Positions 26,401 through 38,062 of a stretch of 64,000 nucleotides of DNA are shown here, piece after piece. Every line of letters begins with the position of its first letter. Position 1 is the stretch's first letter. The stretch comes from Lingula anatina (taxonomy: Eukaryota > Brachiopoda > Lingulata > Lingulida > Lingulidae). The translations under genes and the position numbers were made by a program. Location of the stretch: assembly GCF_001039355.2 (NCBI RefSeq), contig NW_019775025.1, positions 375,707 through 439,706 of the forward strand. The letters are read 5' to 3'. The notes under the pieces were generated by a model, which saw only the letters and a program-made list of their open reading frames with translations, searched no databases and was not told where the DNA came from.

Positions 26401-27898
26401 GTCCCTGGTTTTTTTCTAAAAAGTTTGGTTTTTTGTTAAAATCTCTTAAGAGATTATAACAGAGTATAGCCATCAATGGAGGTCACGTGATCTGAAGACA
26501 ATCTCAGATATCAGAATAATAGCTATAACTGCTGTTTTTGTCGTAAAACAGAATATATTATATTTCTATGAGCTATTCACAATGTTTTTATTGTGAAATA
26601 TAGATCTCATACGAAGAGTTATTATCCCTTTAAGTTACCGAAATTCCCTGTGAATTATTAAATTTCTCCGACAGTGAGTGTAATTTCTGTTCGTAGATGT
26701 TGTAAAAGAAGTATGAAATAATAAACATTGAAGGTCGTTAACCACATTAAATGTGCCTAATATACCTACATATACACCTGTCGTTTCATATTTGCATATT
26801 GGGGTGGAATGTTTTCATACGCACTTTTCCTGCCTATCGATTGAATTTATAGTATTTATAGGGTGACAATCGACTTTTACACTTCCCCAGTGTACCGGTA
26901 CAGCGTGAGTGCTATTTCTCTCCAAACCGAAAACTGGATTTTATGTGCATTGTCCTTAAAAACAGTAAGAAAGAACCTACACATTTTGGGGCACAAACAA
27001 TTTATTCTTATTTCCTCAAATTCCAATCATAAGACTCCTTCTATTTATCATGTCACATTCAAATACCATGAAGCATCCCACAAATTCTCTTTTTTTCCAC
27101 GACTAACCCTTTTAAGCTATTCGTCAATGCACATTTTCGTATTTGGTAAGGGTGTGATGTTTAGCGCTTTTACATAATTAGTCTAAATATATCTACACCT
27201 CCACAATGGGTGACAGCAATGGGTAATTATCTTGGAAAGTCTGTCAAAAAATCCCATTGTTGGATTAAAATCGGATGGATTTCCCTAGTTATAAAAAACA
27301 ATTTTATGTTTCCAAACATTGATGTGCATTTTAAACTTTTTAATTCTTAGCCGAAAATGACACTAAAACAGCGCTTAAATCTGCGTTTTGCAGCTGTGCC
27401 TAATGGAAAAGAAAGCTCTCAGAATAGTATTGTCAAGTTTTTTGGACATCTTAGGGATCATTTACTGCAAACACACTAGAGAAAATACAAAATTGCTCTT
27501 CGTCACAGATTTTGATGGTTTAAGAAGACCCGTTGTTTTGCATTACCATCCCATACACGTGAACTATTCATATCGTAAATATCGGGATTTAAATACCTAA
27601 AGTACACTCTGCTTTTCATAAAACAGCAAGTTTAAATAAATCCTGTCATCTGAGCATGAAATTCACTAAATTAACAAAATGATATCTATCAGTTTTTTAC
27701 GCTATTACCAAAGGGAGCTTATTGTTTGCTTTGCGCCTATACAAAATTGCAAAAGAAGACGGCAACAATGCACGCGAGGCGCTTGGAGGTGAATTACAAA
27801 TAGATGAATCGACATATCTCCTTTCTGTGATGGAAAATGACCTGTGGTTTGAATAATATACATGTATAATGAAATATTTTATTCTATTTCAGGGAAGA
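23487..27898 (+). other. Upstream region and probable 5' UTR exons of the receptor-protease gene
   Basis: No coding gene is seen here. Around 24,060-24,215 the sequence is pyrimidine-rich, then ends in a GTACGT donor, fitting a first noncoding exon. Bases 25,414-25,470 form an exon-like block with acceptor ..GATTTTTTAG and donor GTAAGT, also without a usable frame. A further acceptor (TATTTCAG at about 27,886-27,893) leads directly into the ATG exon at 27,899. These could be spliced leader exons of the downstream gene. A TTAA-type MITE occupies 26,293-26,629. Confidence 0.4.
26293..26629. mobile_element. TTAA-target MITE, copy 1
   Basis: 337-bp element starting AGGGATAATAACTCTT and ending with the near-complement AAGAGTTATTATCCCT, flanked on both sides by TTAA. 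Two relatives occur in the window (about 35,955-36,222 and 60,590-60,957), in the opposite orientation. TTAA duplication with short inverted ends is known from piggyBac-like and Kolobok-like families. It has no coding capacity. Confidence 0.8.
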
Positions 27899-30800
27899 AT
27901 GGACATAAAGTGTTTGGCGTTGGTTTTCTGCTTTCTGGTAAGACAAACTTGCAAATTTGTATAATTATTTCTCATTTTTGTTCGCTACCATTTCGTTTAT
28001 ATTCCTTATTATCCGATTCATTTAAATAATTTCAGTTGTGAAATAGTTGCCATCAAATCAAATATTGTACTACATGTATATGGAATACAACATATTAAAT
28101 TTTAACTGACCGGCGTTTTGTCTCCAAACCTACAGGAGTTATCAATTACTAAAATACATGTCACATTTGAAAATCAGCTTGATTAGACCTTTTTTCTTGA
28201 AGTTATGCTGTTTTTATTCTTTTTATTTTTATTTTATTTTTATTATTTTTTTTCTGAATATATTATACTATATGCAATACTGATACCACATTACAGGGAA
28301 AATCATTTGACCTATTGTCTCCAAACTTACAGGAATAATGAATAAGACTTAGATACAGCTCGATACACACTCAAACCCAATATAGAGGTGCAATTGATGT
28401 CACAAGCATTTTATTAAAAATATTTGCTGCACAGATTGCTAACTGTGTTTGATTATTTTAGGGTCCCACACGAAGAAGCTTGTATAAAAATTTCACTCTC
28501 CTGGAACCATGAATAATTAAAAATAATTCATCGTTTAACCCCAAAAAGGAACATACGTTACTGTCACAAATACAAAACGTCCAGCTGTGAAACGTTCTAC
28601 TCACTTTGAAAATTCAGTCATCACTGGTTTTGTTCATTAATTTATCTCCTTCAAATATAACGTTGCTAAAAATTATAATAATCTTCTGTATAGAGCAGTA
28701 AATTGTTTTTGAGCGACTTTAGTTTGCTTGTCACAGAATATTAAAAAAAAAATGGGGGAAATACACCCTACCGACAGTAAAATAAGCATTAAATAAAAAA
28801 TTTTCCCTTCATGATCCGTATATTATATCAAAAATGCTAAACTATCATGGAACCACAATATATTGTTCGGTCAGCAAAAGAAAACATTGTATCTCTTGCA
28901 CACAAGTACTTGAACAAAATGAAACATTTTGACAATTTTTCTAGGGAACATACGTTACCTAAATATTTATAAAAACGTCCAAGGTTACGCCATGTCTAAT
29001 TTACCATGACTGGACCACTAAAAAAAAAACGGAACGCGGCATTAAAATGGCAAGAACATACGTTACCGTACGGTTTTTGGAACATACGTTGCCATATAGG
29101 GCTCTTTGAGTAATGATAAAGACATGGTAAAATTTAAAAATTGAATTTCAGTTGAGACAGTCGTGGATTTTTGTTCTCTACAGATATATGTTTTGAAATA
29201 TTGTATACAATTTTGAATTCATTCATTTTTATTTTTTGACACTTCAGCATGTGAAATGCACCTCTATATTGGGTTTGGGTGTACAGCCTGACGGGGTTTT
29301 GTTTACAGACTATATTATACTTATGCATTTAACATTTAAGGCAAACTTATAGTCCTCTATTGTCTTCTAACATATACAATAGATCAATATTACAATTATA
29401 CAGGCAGAGTTTGGAAACTAGATCGATTGGGCCTTTTTTTCCAAAAGTTATGCTATTTTTTACTATTATAATCATACGTTATGCCAAGGACGAAGTGCGC
29501 GTTGGAGTTCCATGGGCTTAGGTCAATTGCTAGTCACATTTACTGAATATCCATGATACTTTTATCATATTATTAAAAATAAGTTGGCAATATGTTATAT
29601 TGCATCAAATGCCGTGTTATGACTGTTAAAGGAAAACCGTGTTACTTATTATTCTTAAAACTTACAAAAAAGGTTTATGGGACTGTAATACAGCTTCTTC
29701 TTGTCGTTCTTGGAGAATTGCGTCTGTTGGAATGTTCTTTTTTCACATATTGGTATTTTCAATGTTAGCCTTGGATAGCTTTTAGAACAGATGATCCACA
29801 GACTAAGTGGTCCTCAGACTAAATGTGGCCAACTCCCCTTAAAAACAAGCTCGCCTCCCCGCCTTGGAGCCAAGATTTGGCCCATTTAATGCCGCATGTG
29901 GCGGGGAGACCAACAGGGGATTTGGCGGCTTGCGTTTAAAGGGGGTCGGCCAAATTTAGTCCGTGGATCAGTTAGTCCGTTGATCATCTCTTCAGAAAGC
30001 GCCCTTAGAACTCCCATGGGCTTAATGTCATATGGTAGTTGCATTTTCTATATGTCTATGATAAGTATAGTAGTTAAATAAAATCGGTGGTGATTATGCT
30101 GTTAATCATTATGTGACATTGCATCAGAATTTACAACATCTATTTCGTGCACTGCCATCACAAACGCGATGAAGGGAAAAAGCGTCACTTATTATAATTT
30201 CTAAGCTATAAGAATAATTCTTAGGACTGACATAAAGTTAAAATTGGAAAACCTGCTTGCTTTGATTGGATTATTATTATTATTTTGAATTATGTATGAT
30301 GTTTTTTGTGAATTTTTCATTTTTATCATTCTGGCATTTCTATTCTTATATGTGAACTCTCATGTGCCTAAAGCCCTATGCCCGTTACATATCATATGCT
30401 CTTCATTATTAAAATTTGGTGTTGAATTTGCCGTTACATATCATGAAATATTGCATCAAATTTGAAAAATACCTATTTTGTCTGTCATTATTTCCTGCTT
30501 TTTGACTGTACATTTGACAGCTTTGCTGCCTTGTTATCCTCGAAATGATCTCATTCTTCTTTAAAAGATATGTGACTATCTTTGGGATATAAGCAAAGGC
30601 TTGGTCCCTGTACTGATTTTTAAACTTAAGGTCGTGCTTGGGACCCCATCACCTGTGCGAAGGAGCACTGTAAGACCACAACCGGGGCTATGTAGTCTTC
30701 AAGGCCGTGCGCTCCCTCCCTGCCAGCGTTGGCACAAGATAGATCGTAATGGTTGTTGTAGACCCTGCAAGTGTCATAAAGGGAAAGGGAAAAAGCTGAG

Positions 30801-33247
30801 CACACAGGTAAGTTTGGATTTTTAAAATGAAAATCTATAAGTCGCAGCTTTGGTAAGCAAATACTTGTAGGCAACCATCCATTAATACCTCCCCCATGAA
30901 CCCTCCAATTAACTGAGAATTGCTCAGATTTCAGCTGATTTCAGCTTAAACTTTAGATTACGTCATCTTTCGTTCAAATTTATTTGCACGCAGTTTCATA
31001 AAACGAATTGGACTTCTACGTCTAAGTTACTCTTGTAAATCACATCTTTCCTGACACATTATAATTAGAGCCTATTTGTTGTTAATTTCTGTTTCAGGAT
31101 CCGTGCAAAGAAAAGTGCAAGCCATGCATCGCCAAAGAAACTTTCAATCAGCACTTTGATTATTTTTGCAAGTCCTGCCAGACGTGTGGCGCTAACGAAG
31201 TTGTAGTCCAGCAGTGTACAGTATCCTCGGACACAGTGTGTCACGCAATGTACGCCTTTGTGTAAGCCAAATTTTATGTAAAATATTTGAGAAATATTTC
31301 AGAAAAAATGACGAATAAATTTATTATGATTCAGTTAGGTTACAAAATATTACACAATATACCGTATAAAATTTGGAGGCTCTATGTTCTGTTTTGAACA
31401 TTCTTGTGCAGGTTTAATATCAAATGGCGCGTTTATACCTTTGTGTAACTGAATTACGGTATGATTGAAATAACGTTTAATATACGGTACATACATTTGT
31501 CCAAATATGACAACACACACAGCAGTTTGACGTTAGATGCTGTTTTTTTTTACTGTCCTGAACGATTTTTTATGATCTGGAAAACGGGTTCATAAACAAT
31601 GTTTTAAATAAGTGAACAAGGCTATAAGGTATATAATTCGCGCAAATATTGCAACACCATGCCTTCAACTGTAATAACACTTTGTATTTAAGTAAGTCAA
31701 CATGCTGATTTATGGACCATTTATAACTGATTTGATACGTTTTTTATATGTAGCCTACATTTACGCTTGTAATGTGCATGTTATTTAACAACTAATATAT
31801 GCCGTTCCATATCATACTATAGGGTTACTTGTTTTTACAGTACTAAGAGTAGGCCTAGTGAAAACGGCGTCCAACATGGAAGGACACATCCAGGGAACAC
31901 ATCGAAATACACAACCAACATGTCAGCCATACCTACGAGTTCGACTGTCACGTTTTCAACTGTGGCTTTTGGCACAACGTCCACACAGAAGGACATGGAA
32001 CTTTCAGTAAAAGAAAAATCTTGTAAGGTTGACTTAACAAAAACCATGCATTAACACTTAGTCAATTTTTTGCTTTGCATTAGGCCTACTCAAAAAAGAC
32101 GTAATACAGACATGTATGTATAATGCAGATTACGCATTGCAACTTCCATGTCACTGGTTTATCCAATATGTTAAAATGGGGCTGAGGGTTCAAAGTTGCA
32201 AGGTCATTTTCCATTTTTGTTTTCTGAAAATATGACCCATTTTGAAGAATTTCATAGTGGGCCTGTAGATCACTCTTTTTCATCCAAGACAAGGGACGGG
32301 GACGGAAAGTGTCATTTTATGCAGTAAAGAGGGTAGAGTGCCTAAATTTTTTTGTAATGTTACTGAATATAATTTTATACATTCTCTATTAGCACAACAG
32401 TATCGATTACTTTTAAAACGTGATATAGATAATGCTAGATTATCAAATTTTAGTGTTAAAATGTGTGTGTAAGATGTGAAGACTGTACCAATCATGAATC
32501 ACAACATGTTGGTGAATTTACGCTCATACCTAACAGTTTTCGTTCTTTTTTACCTTTCACACTATAGCAGCTTTCGATCCAGTGAAAACAACGGTATTTG
32601 TCTTACTTGCTACATGCACAGCTCTTTTAATCATAAGTTGTTGTTTTGTGATCATCTACCGAAGCAGGAGGAAGAAATGTATCTGTAAGTATTATACATT
32701 TTAATGTTCTTATTTATTTTATTTTATTATTTTTTGTTTGTTTGTTTGACATTGAAATATCGATTCTTTGTTTGTAGTCTCGAAGATTAAACGCATTAAT
32801 CTTTCTCAGAAATTTCAATTAATAACTCATGACAACTTCACCTTTTGACTTTGATTGGATATTCCACATACCTAGAGTATATATGGTCTCTGCAGACATT
32901 TTGCGATATCGTTTAAAAGAACAACCGAAAGAAATATTGAAACTAATATCGATCGAGTCACTTAATTTCTATAAGTCACTTTTCTCTAACTGGTTTGAAC
33001 ATTTTAAGGTCACAGTAAATTGCCTATAATGACTTTCTATTCAAATTCAATAGTAACTATGGGTGTATCTTTGCCAGTTTTGAAAGTGTGAGCATTAAAA
33101 TTAAAAAAGTTGCAAAGTTTAGTTTATGGCGTAAAGTAGGTCAAAGGTCAATTTCAAGGTCAGAGTAAGATTAATATAACCAGCACATTATAATAATAGT
33201 ACATTATGGAAGGCATTAGCAAAAGCATTAATTAGCGTATTTTAAAA

Positions 33248-33294
<47 letters not shown>

Positions 33295-36200
33295 ACAGAA
33301 TTTGTCCCTGTTTCGTTGTAATTAAAGCCCGAAGTGACCCACCTATGAACCACATACCTACCAGTGATGGTCTCTCTGATGATCTGTCTTTTACTACCTG
33401 CACTACGTCACTCTCTGCACTTTCGCGGGCCAACATCAGCTGCAACGTGCGTGATGGACGTAGAGGGCCGAGGCTGTTGGATAACCCAAGTATCCAGCTT
33501 CCCATGACCTCTGCAGTTGTTGGAAATATTTCACCAAGGTAAATGTTGACGATAAAAGCAAACTATTTTAACTTATATGGACGTTGTGGGGTTTTACTGA
33601 CTTACAGTATATATCACCAGGAAATGCTCAAAGAAATGCTTAAAATTTGTTCTATCATCACAAGTGTAACTATTATAAATATTGTTGATAAAACTATGTT
33701 ATAGTTTTAGTGCAAATACATCGTAACTTTAATGTAAAGGTTTGGTCAAAAACGTTCGTATAGAAAAACCCTGAAACTGGACCGGTGTAACGAAACGGAG
33801 GTCCTGCCCTTTTACGGTCCAGCGGACGCTATGTTTTAAATCTGACAGTCCGCAAGACACTAAGTTCGGAATCCTAGTGTCCGGGGAACACTACATTTTG
33901 AAACGTGGGGACCCCGGACCGCCAGTTTTAAAATGGAGGGACCGTTTTGAAATTCCGAGTCCTTTCAGAAAGATCGTTGTTACTGTCCACAATCGATCAC
34001 TTGAGCCTTATTCATTGGTTTTGAATGTATTTTTGAATAATTATAAGGAAATAAGGGTTCGTTATTTTTTTAAAATGTTAAGAAAACTACTTAATACGGA
34101 TGGAAAAAGTAAACAATAAGTAAACAAATACAAAGAAAGAATGACAATCTTGTGTTAATTTTCATTTATTCCACGTAGATGGTTAATCTTTGTCGTCTTC
34201 TGGTAGTGTTCTGTAATAAAGAAATTTTGTATTAAAGCATATGTTTGATAAAAAAAAAAAAAAATGATCATATTATAATACAATTATTACACTATTTATC
34301 AACAAGTATAAACCATAATGGAGTAAAACTGCGTTATATACGCGCTTATGTTATAGATGTCGACTTCAAACAATGTGAAGTACCTTTTCTCTTGGTGCAA
34401 TTTAAAAGCAGCAACATTTACAGGGGTCTTAAGTTTCCCGCCACATTTGTCTGGCCACATGTAGGTCCCCTTCGTTTTATCCTTTTCCACTACCACGTAT
34501 GGTCCCAGGTAACGTTGTGCTTTACCCCCTGTTATAGAAAGAAATTCTTTCAAACATTCTTTTAGGAAATATGCATTTTGAAGTTAGGGCAATTCAGGGT
34601 TTGACACGATCTTGTGTCAGACGTAAGTAAAAAATTAACATTTACTTATTGTAAATCGATTTTACATACTTTCATTGTGCAGCTGTTGTATTATGGTGGT
34701 CATTCCTTCCTCATTTTCTACTACTTTTCTCCACTCTCCCCACACCGTTATTTTTTACCATCTTCTACATTAGATGTCGTTCTTTCTCTTTCGATAGTAC
34801 AAAATACCCTCTTCGAGCTGCAAAAGAAAACTATATGCAAACTTCAGCTCATGAAATGTGTACAATATATTTAATATCAAACAACAGGTACTGGCTTATT
34901 GCAGTTTTAATAAAATGTTCCTTATTTTAACAGAACGTAGTATTGGTAGATGGAATACAGAAAACTACTTTACAGCAGCTCTTCTTATGCTACTGTGACG
35001 GGGGCTTTTACGTGTGATAAAAGCGCGTCATTGTAAAGTTATGAACAACTCCCTTTTTCCTGTGAAAGGAATTTTTTTTTGCTCAAACGGACTACATCAA
35101 GTTGAAGATGTGACCACGGTGTCTCTCCCTGAGTTTCTCCTTCCTAAGGCTCGGCTACACTACTACTTTCCCGACTCGCCTATGTCCATCGTGACTTCAG
35201 GCTAAAAACGGTGTGCTCGGGGGTATATAAACACGTGTTCGATGACATGTTTTCAGTTACATTTATTTGCCTATTTCATTTCGGCTAAGGGTATTTTTGC
35301 TGTCAATCTACTGTGTGATAAAAGTTTTCATTTTCACCATACCTTTTGGTAAAAATAAAATTGACTTTCCCATTATAAATATTCCGTTCCTTTGTCAGTG
35401 TGAGTTTAAAAAAAATGTAATGGTTTTATTATTAAAAACTGTAAAATGGCACTGGTAACGAACTAAATAAATAATAATAATCTTACGGAGGTATAAGGAT
35501 CGAACACGAAACACAAGGACAAACTGCACTCTACTTACATTGGCCATTAGTGCCTGACGATGTTCCACTCGTCCATGAGGTCGCTGTGCTAACCACCCAG
35601 AAATTCATCGGCTTAATAATTTAAGCTTATTCTTTAACCTATAGACACGGATAACATATAAATAGAAGACAGAAATACATTGTATTCTCATTTATTGTCG
35701 GACTTCCGGACTCTCTGTTTCGCCATACGTAGGGTCCGGTGTAACAGAGAGTCCGGGAGACACTCAATATTAAGATTATTTAGGGTCTGGATGGACCCTG
35801 TATTTCAAAGCAGACTGTCAGATTCAGAAACCAGGGGTACGGAGGACCCCTGGTTTTTGAATCTGACAGTCCCGGACTCTGTATCACACCGGACTCTGAG
35901 TTCCGTCACACCGGTATGCATAGTTTCTCTTCTTTCTCTCACGCTCCTAAAGATATCCATATTTCACAATAAATACATTGTAAACAACTCATAGATATAT
36001 AATAAACAGCAATTAACACAATAATTCTGGATTTGTGCTTGCCATCACATCACGTGACCTCCATAGTTGACTCTGTAATAATCTCTTAAGAGAATATTAA
36101 AAAAAAAAACGGACTTACTTTGAATGTGGAAATGGATTCATTAAATATTGGTAAGTTTGGGGAAATTGTCCTTTACCCCAGGAAAATCCATTTTTGGACA

Positions 36201-37774
36201 AAATGAACAGTTGTTATCCTTTTAACTTTAAATAATACGATATATTGAACTCAAACAATTTCCAACATGCAGATAAAAAGAAACAAGCGTTTCAATCTCT
36301 TTCCAGTGATTTAGACACATGCAATCCTGCACCCTCCAAAGATGCACATAAATCTGACTCAGAACTCTGTGACGCAACTCTGGATGTTGATGTCAACTTT
36401 TGGAGTGATGCCAACAGTTCTGTTTGCCAAATGCCTTCGAAGACCAATTCTGGATCCCGTTTAAACCCATTAAGTCTGCGATTTTTGCATCAGGGGTCCC
36501 CAAACGCACCTGACATTCAAACTATGGAAAGGTTAGATGTGGCACAGTGTGAAACAATCCCAAACATCCTGAAGGAAGAACTGAGGAGGTACGACTTTTT
36601 TTCAAGAAATAAATATATTTGAAATTTTAATAAATGTTACATTTTAAAAACAATTGTTTTGTATTAATAATTTCTATTATAGTCAAATATTTCAATGTCA
36701 TCTATATGAATATTAATAAAAATTTAATGTGTAATATTCCGTCTGAAAACTTAAGAAATTACGTTTCTTGAGGTCTCGTTACATTTATAATAGTTGTTGG
36801 TGGTAGGCCTACTGTTTATTGCTTTTCACATATTGTTTTGTTTTTATTGTTACAATAAAATGTGTCCATTTTTATTTAGATACAAGTTTATCGACAGCAT
36901 TCAGATCTGGAACAACCGACTCAGAGTTCACGTCTGTCTTAGCATGTGCGAGGGAAAGACAAATGAAGAGGTAGAGGAGATGGTGAAATCATTGGTGGAG
37001 ACTCACGGGAATATAGATAAAACTGACTGTGACGTAATATTAGCAGAGTCTCCTGTTAAGTTGACATTTTACAATTATCCACCAAGCTCAGGTGCTAAAT
37101 TAAACTTACAAAGTCTCCCGGACAAACACATGACGTTAGGGGCATACGCGACGACCGGGGATGAAGGTGTAGTGTACCTTCTGAGTGCAGGACACGGCGT
37201 TAGCAATGAAAGCGAAGACTTATTTAATGTACATTTAACCAATGGTCAAAACATTACATGCGTTTGTCGGTATCTCGTTAAGTTCGGCGCTTCAGGCAAT
37301 TTTCCGTGGGTGGATATAACAGCCTTGGAAGCCTGTGGACTGAGGATAATGGGCCACTGCGCTTTGAATTACGTCCACCTTCGCGGCCTTTATTTACTGC
37401 AGGTATGGAAGTCTGATGTGAAGCTGCTGTCTGGAAAAGTTATGTACAAAATTGGAGCAACGACGGGGCGCACAGAAAGTGTGATCAAAGGGAGAGATTT
37501 CACGCAATTTAGCACGGGGATTGAGAATGTCGTATTTCTGGAGCACATTTATAATAATGAGATTTTTTGCAAGCCTGGTGACAGTGGCGCTATTGTGCGG
37601 AGAAAGGCAGACGACTCGGCCGTTCTCATGATAATTGGGGAAGCAGATTTCTCTCGATCCGGTGGCGAGAAGGGCATAATGGCATTCAAGTTGTGCGATG
37701 GTCTGGATGCACTTAAAGAAATGTCAGGATCCGAATGGAGACTGCTTAACCACACTAACGTGAAAGCTGAATAA
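27899..37774 (+). CDS. TNF-receptor-like type I membrane protein with intracellular trypsin-like serine protease domain
   Basis: Exons are 27899-27937, 30631-30807, 31098-31261, 31841-32022, 32568-32684, 33328-33538, 36307-36588 and 36880-37774. All phases match and they give 688 residues. Residues 1 to about 21 form a signal peptide (MDIKCLALVFCFLVV, split by intron 1). About 35-125 are TNFR cysteine-rich repeats, with spacing CKPC, then CKSCQTC, then SSDTVC. About 128-187 form a Ser/Thr-rich stalk. About 194-217 are one membrane helix followed by YRSRRKK, a stop-transfer signal. 227-391 are a polar, Ser-rich cytoplasmic linker. 392 to about 445 form an alpha/beta segment. About 465-665 are a chymotrypsin-fold protease with SAGHGV (His496), VDITA (Asp536), GATTGRT and GDSGAIV (Ser626). 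No death domain is seen. The protease exon is large (895 bp) and has no start of its own. If the 33538-36307 join is wrong, these would be two genes. Function is unknown; ligand-gated proteolysis is inference. Confidence 0.8.
28368..29281. mobile_element. Same CMC-like transposon family, short internally deleted copy (0.9 kb), inverted
   Basis: The ends are CACTCAAACCC... (28368) and ...GGGTTTGGGTG (29281), flanked by the 4-bp duplication TACA on both sides (28364-28367 and 29282-29285). It is in reverse orientation to the 3.3-kb copy. 28368 to about 29092 matches the reverse complement of about 22,725-23,486, and about 29,093-29,281 matches the reverse complement of about 20,173-20,290. The middle 2.4 kb is missing. 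GGAACATACGTTAC occurs at 28548 and 28945, with variants at 29053 and 29079. This is a classic non-autonomous deletion derivative. It lies inside the first coding intron of the receptor-protease gene. Confidence 0.75.
29778..30003. mobile_element. Foldback MITE in receptor-protease intron 1
   Basis: About 226 bp with long inverted arms. The left arm reads GCTTTTAGAACAGATGATCC... and the right arm is its near reverse complement ending ...GATCATCTCTTCAGAAAGC. The arms match over roughly 60 bp, including two copies of an AGACTAA/GGACTAA motif. The centre is GC-rich with CGCC/GGCGG. No open frame. The flanking sequence (29,500-29,640 against 30,010-30,200) is itself a diverged direct repeat. Confidence 0.6.
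30631..31261 (+). other. TNFR cysteine-rich repeats (ectodomain exons)
   Basis: Two exons encode roughly two cysteine-rich modules. The first has CSLQG, PPCQ, GCCRPCKC. The second follows the TNFR template closely: DPCKEKCKPC, an aromatic (FDYFC), CKSCQTC, then a valine-rich strand, QQC and SSDTVC. That final 'DTVC' is the usual end of a TNFR module. The number of modules (two, perhaps one of them atypical) is at the low end for the family. Confidence 0.8.
33243..33296. repeat. (AAAT)n microsatellite
   Basis: About 13 tandem AAAT units, immediately upstream of receptor-protease exon 6 (33328). It separates the exon from its usual polypyrimidine tract, so the acceptor there (ATTAAAG) is weak-looking. 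Confidence 0.9.
33779..33960. repeat. GC-rich foldback fragment in receptor-protease intron 6
   Basis: Opens ACCGGTGTAACG and contains several GTCCGG/GGACCG pieces and TCTGACAGTCCGC. The same words occur at 35,735-35,913. It stands out in GC content from the AT-rich intron. Probably a degenerate MITE related to the one at 35,735. Confidence 0.4.
35735..35893. mobile_element. Foldback element with nested hairpins in receptor-protease intron 6
   Basis: The arms TCCGGTGTAACAGAGAGTCC (35735 onward) and TCCCGGACTCTGTATCACAC (to 35893) are inverted repeats. Inside, 35,813-35,838 and 35,847-35,871 form a second long hairpin (GACTGTCAGATTCAGAAACC and its complement), and 35,782-35,799 is a third small palindrome. 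A further GTCACACCGGT follows at 35,905-35,914. No coding content. Confidence 0.55.
35955..36222. mobile_element. TTAA-target MITE, copy 2, left-truncated
   Basis: Matches the 60,590-60,957 element from the ATTTCACAATAA block to the end (GTTATCCTTTTAA), but its left terminal repeat is gone. It ends 84 bp before receptor-protease exon 7 (36307), so its right end probably forms part of the branch-point region of that intron. Confidence 0.65.
36880..37774 (+). other. Intracellular trypsin-like (PA-clan) protease domain exon
   Basis: One exon encodes the whole catalytic domain. His is in LSAGHGV (codon 37193-37195), Asp in PWVDITA (37313-37315) and Ser in PGDSGAIV (37583-37585). The spacings of 40 and 90 residues are close to chymotrypsin (45 and 93). 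KIGATTGRT between Asp and Ser resembles the VG.TTG.T strand common in NAL1/HtrA-like trypsin-fold proteins. The cysteine content is not that of a secreted S1 protease, in keeping with a cytosolic location. An N-terminal alpha/beta piece (LRVHVCLSM, then NEEVEEMVKSLV) could be a cap or prodomain; that is inference. Confidence 0.85.
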
Positions 37775-38049
37775 CAAACTATTCCACTAGGGTTCCTCAA
37801 ATCTGCTTGTAAATGGGTGGTGAAAAAGTCCACGTCCCACGAGTGGGGTTATAACACTTGCCAAAACGAGGATTTGAAAATTTGAGACAATCTTTTCATC
37901 AGCACACGAACAATACGTGGTGCCTTGATATGAAACTAGACAACTTTTGTGTTTTTAATCTCCAAATACTAAAAAAAAATCAATTAAGCTAATAAAAAGG
38001 CCGAGAACAAGAACTTATTATATCGTATATTTTATACTAATTATTATTA

Positions 38050-38062
38050 AAGATAATAATAA
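38050..38062 (+). terminator. Polyadenylation signal of receptor-protease gene
   Basis: AATAATAAAC about 280 bp after the stop codon at 37774 contains AATAAA. It is the first hexamer after the stop. Confidence 0.45.

Noticed and set aside
27388-27600. 70-codon plus frame upstream of the receptor-protease
   Set aside because: No recognisable motif and no splice link in phase to the signal-peptide exon.
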